Below are positions 63,305-64,000 of a DNA stretch of 64,000 nucleotides, one piece after another; the stretch's first letter is position 1, and every line of letters starts with the position of its first letter. The position numbers were made by a program, and so were the translations under genes. The stretch lies in the NCBI GenBank assembly GCA_034190875.2, contig CM067354.1:48897908-48961907 (forward strand), in the 5' to 3' direction. The stretch is from Urechis unicinctus (taxonomy: Eukaryota > Annelida > Polychaeta > Xenopneusta > Urechidae). The notes below the pieces were generated by a model that worked only from the letters and a program-made list of their open reading frames with translations, was not told where the DNA came from and ran no database searches.

Positions 63305-64000
63305 CTGTCTTGCAACCATGCTGGAATGCGACACTTAACATGACGGAAAAGCTGGGTGATAGGAACATTTTCAAGTTGAATCAAAGGATTTGTTCCAATT
63401 AAGAGGCGAGGTAGAATTGACTAAATTGGCCTATGTCACGTTCGGTCAGCCATTAATATTTATAAGAGAAAATCGGATGGAATGATCAAACTAACAGCAG
63501 TAAAGGGTGCAGACACATTAGAGTCGATAGTCCAAATGCACAGTCAACAGAAACAATAATTACTAAAATTCACATTAAAAGCATTGAAAAAAGGGAAAAA
63601 AACACTGTTGACACGTAAGACTGCATCCGGATTAAAATGTTAGTCAATTAGTTACCTGTGCCTTTCAGCGTCCTGTTAAGATCATTATCGCTATATGTCA
63701 TACCTGAATGCCACCAGCAAACGATTGCAGTGAATTTGTCACGTATGCAATTGTGATGTGCGCTGAAGGAACTACCTCCAATAGCGACTTTATTTGTTTG
63801 ATTGTCGCTGGTCAGAATGACCACCATTTAAGCAGCTGCTAATTGGCCTTCTATTATCAAGTGTACATGACCCGAATGAATGTCAGAGTAAGGTTGACCT
63901 GTGCTTGTACGAATAGTCGTAATTATCTGTTGTGACTGCTTACAGGTCGTCCCACAATTCTTAACTGCATGAAGCAAGTTTTTGTAGCCTTCAGTCATAC
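63305..64000. other. No gene or recognised element
   Basis: There is no open frame of note on either strand to the end of the window. An A-rich patch (63,575-63,602) is the only visible feature. Confidence 0.5.

Overview
This window looks like intergenic, repeat-rich nuclear DNA from an animal, most likely a marine invertebrate. The reasons are: AT-rich sequence (roughly 60-62% A+T by eye); CpG not obviously depleted; long (TA)n, (GAT)n, (ATC)n and (CTCA)n microsatellites; fossil fragments of a CR1/L2-type non-LTR retrotransposon; and a hAT-like transposon end. There is no bacterial-style gene packing, no operon, and no rRNA, tRNA or CRISPR array that I can recognise. I find no host protein-coding gene. 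Almost every open frame is short, matches nothing I know, and has a length expected by chance. Species cannot be assigned from the sequence alone.

The main structure is a set of old, diverged duplications found by reading the window against itself. (1) 0.2-9.6 kb is repeated in the same orientation and order at 11.65-18.45 kb. Most of it is strongly decayed, but one block with a perfect 39-bp tract and a CRE-like palindrome is better conserved (1,370-1,556 and 13,150-13,333). (2) 33.25-35.0 kb is repeated in inverted orientation at 59.89-61.57 kb, with three collinear sub-blocks. (3) 47.17-47.96 kb shares pieces with 27.1, 54.55 and 57.7-58.4 kb. A further pair joins 30.1 to 50.4 kb, consistent with a ~20-kb-offset duplication or a dispersed family. 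(4) 19.84-20.06 kb pairs with 24.29-24.50 kb, and 10.92 kb with 23.48 kb. Inside these are more recent local duplications: a 398-bp tandem pair at 14.51-15.29 kb and a 117-bp tandem pair at 49.48-49.70 kb.

Two protein fossils can be recognised. A reverse-transcriptase fragment at 46.57-47.04 kb runs from a ruined YADD region to the conserved Cys/HIRALR-like region. A 5'-truncated C-terminal fragment of the same broad class lies at 62.16-62.46 kb. Both are frameshifted or internally deleted, so they are dead copies. The window opens with the terminal part of a hAT-like non-autonomous DNA transposon, which ends at about 192.

No previously undescribed functional system is evident. The items most worth checking are the conserved core of the first duplication, the inverted duplication, the mosaic unclassified repeat family (3.9, 5.2, 14.7, 15.1 and 63.0 kb), and the two retrotransposon fossils. 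Alignments were made by eye, so boundaries and identities are approximate.
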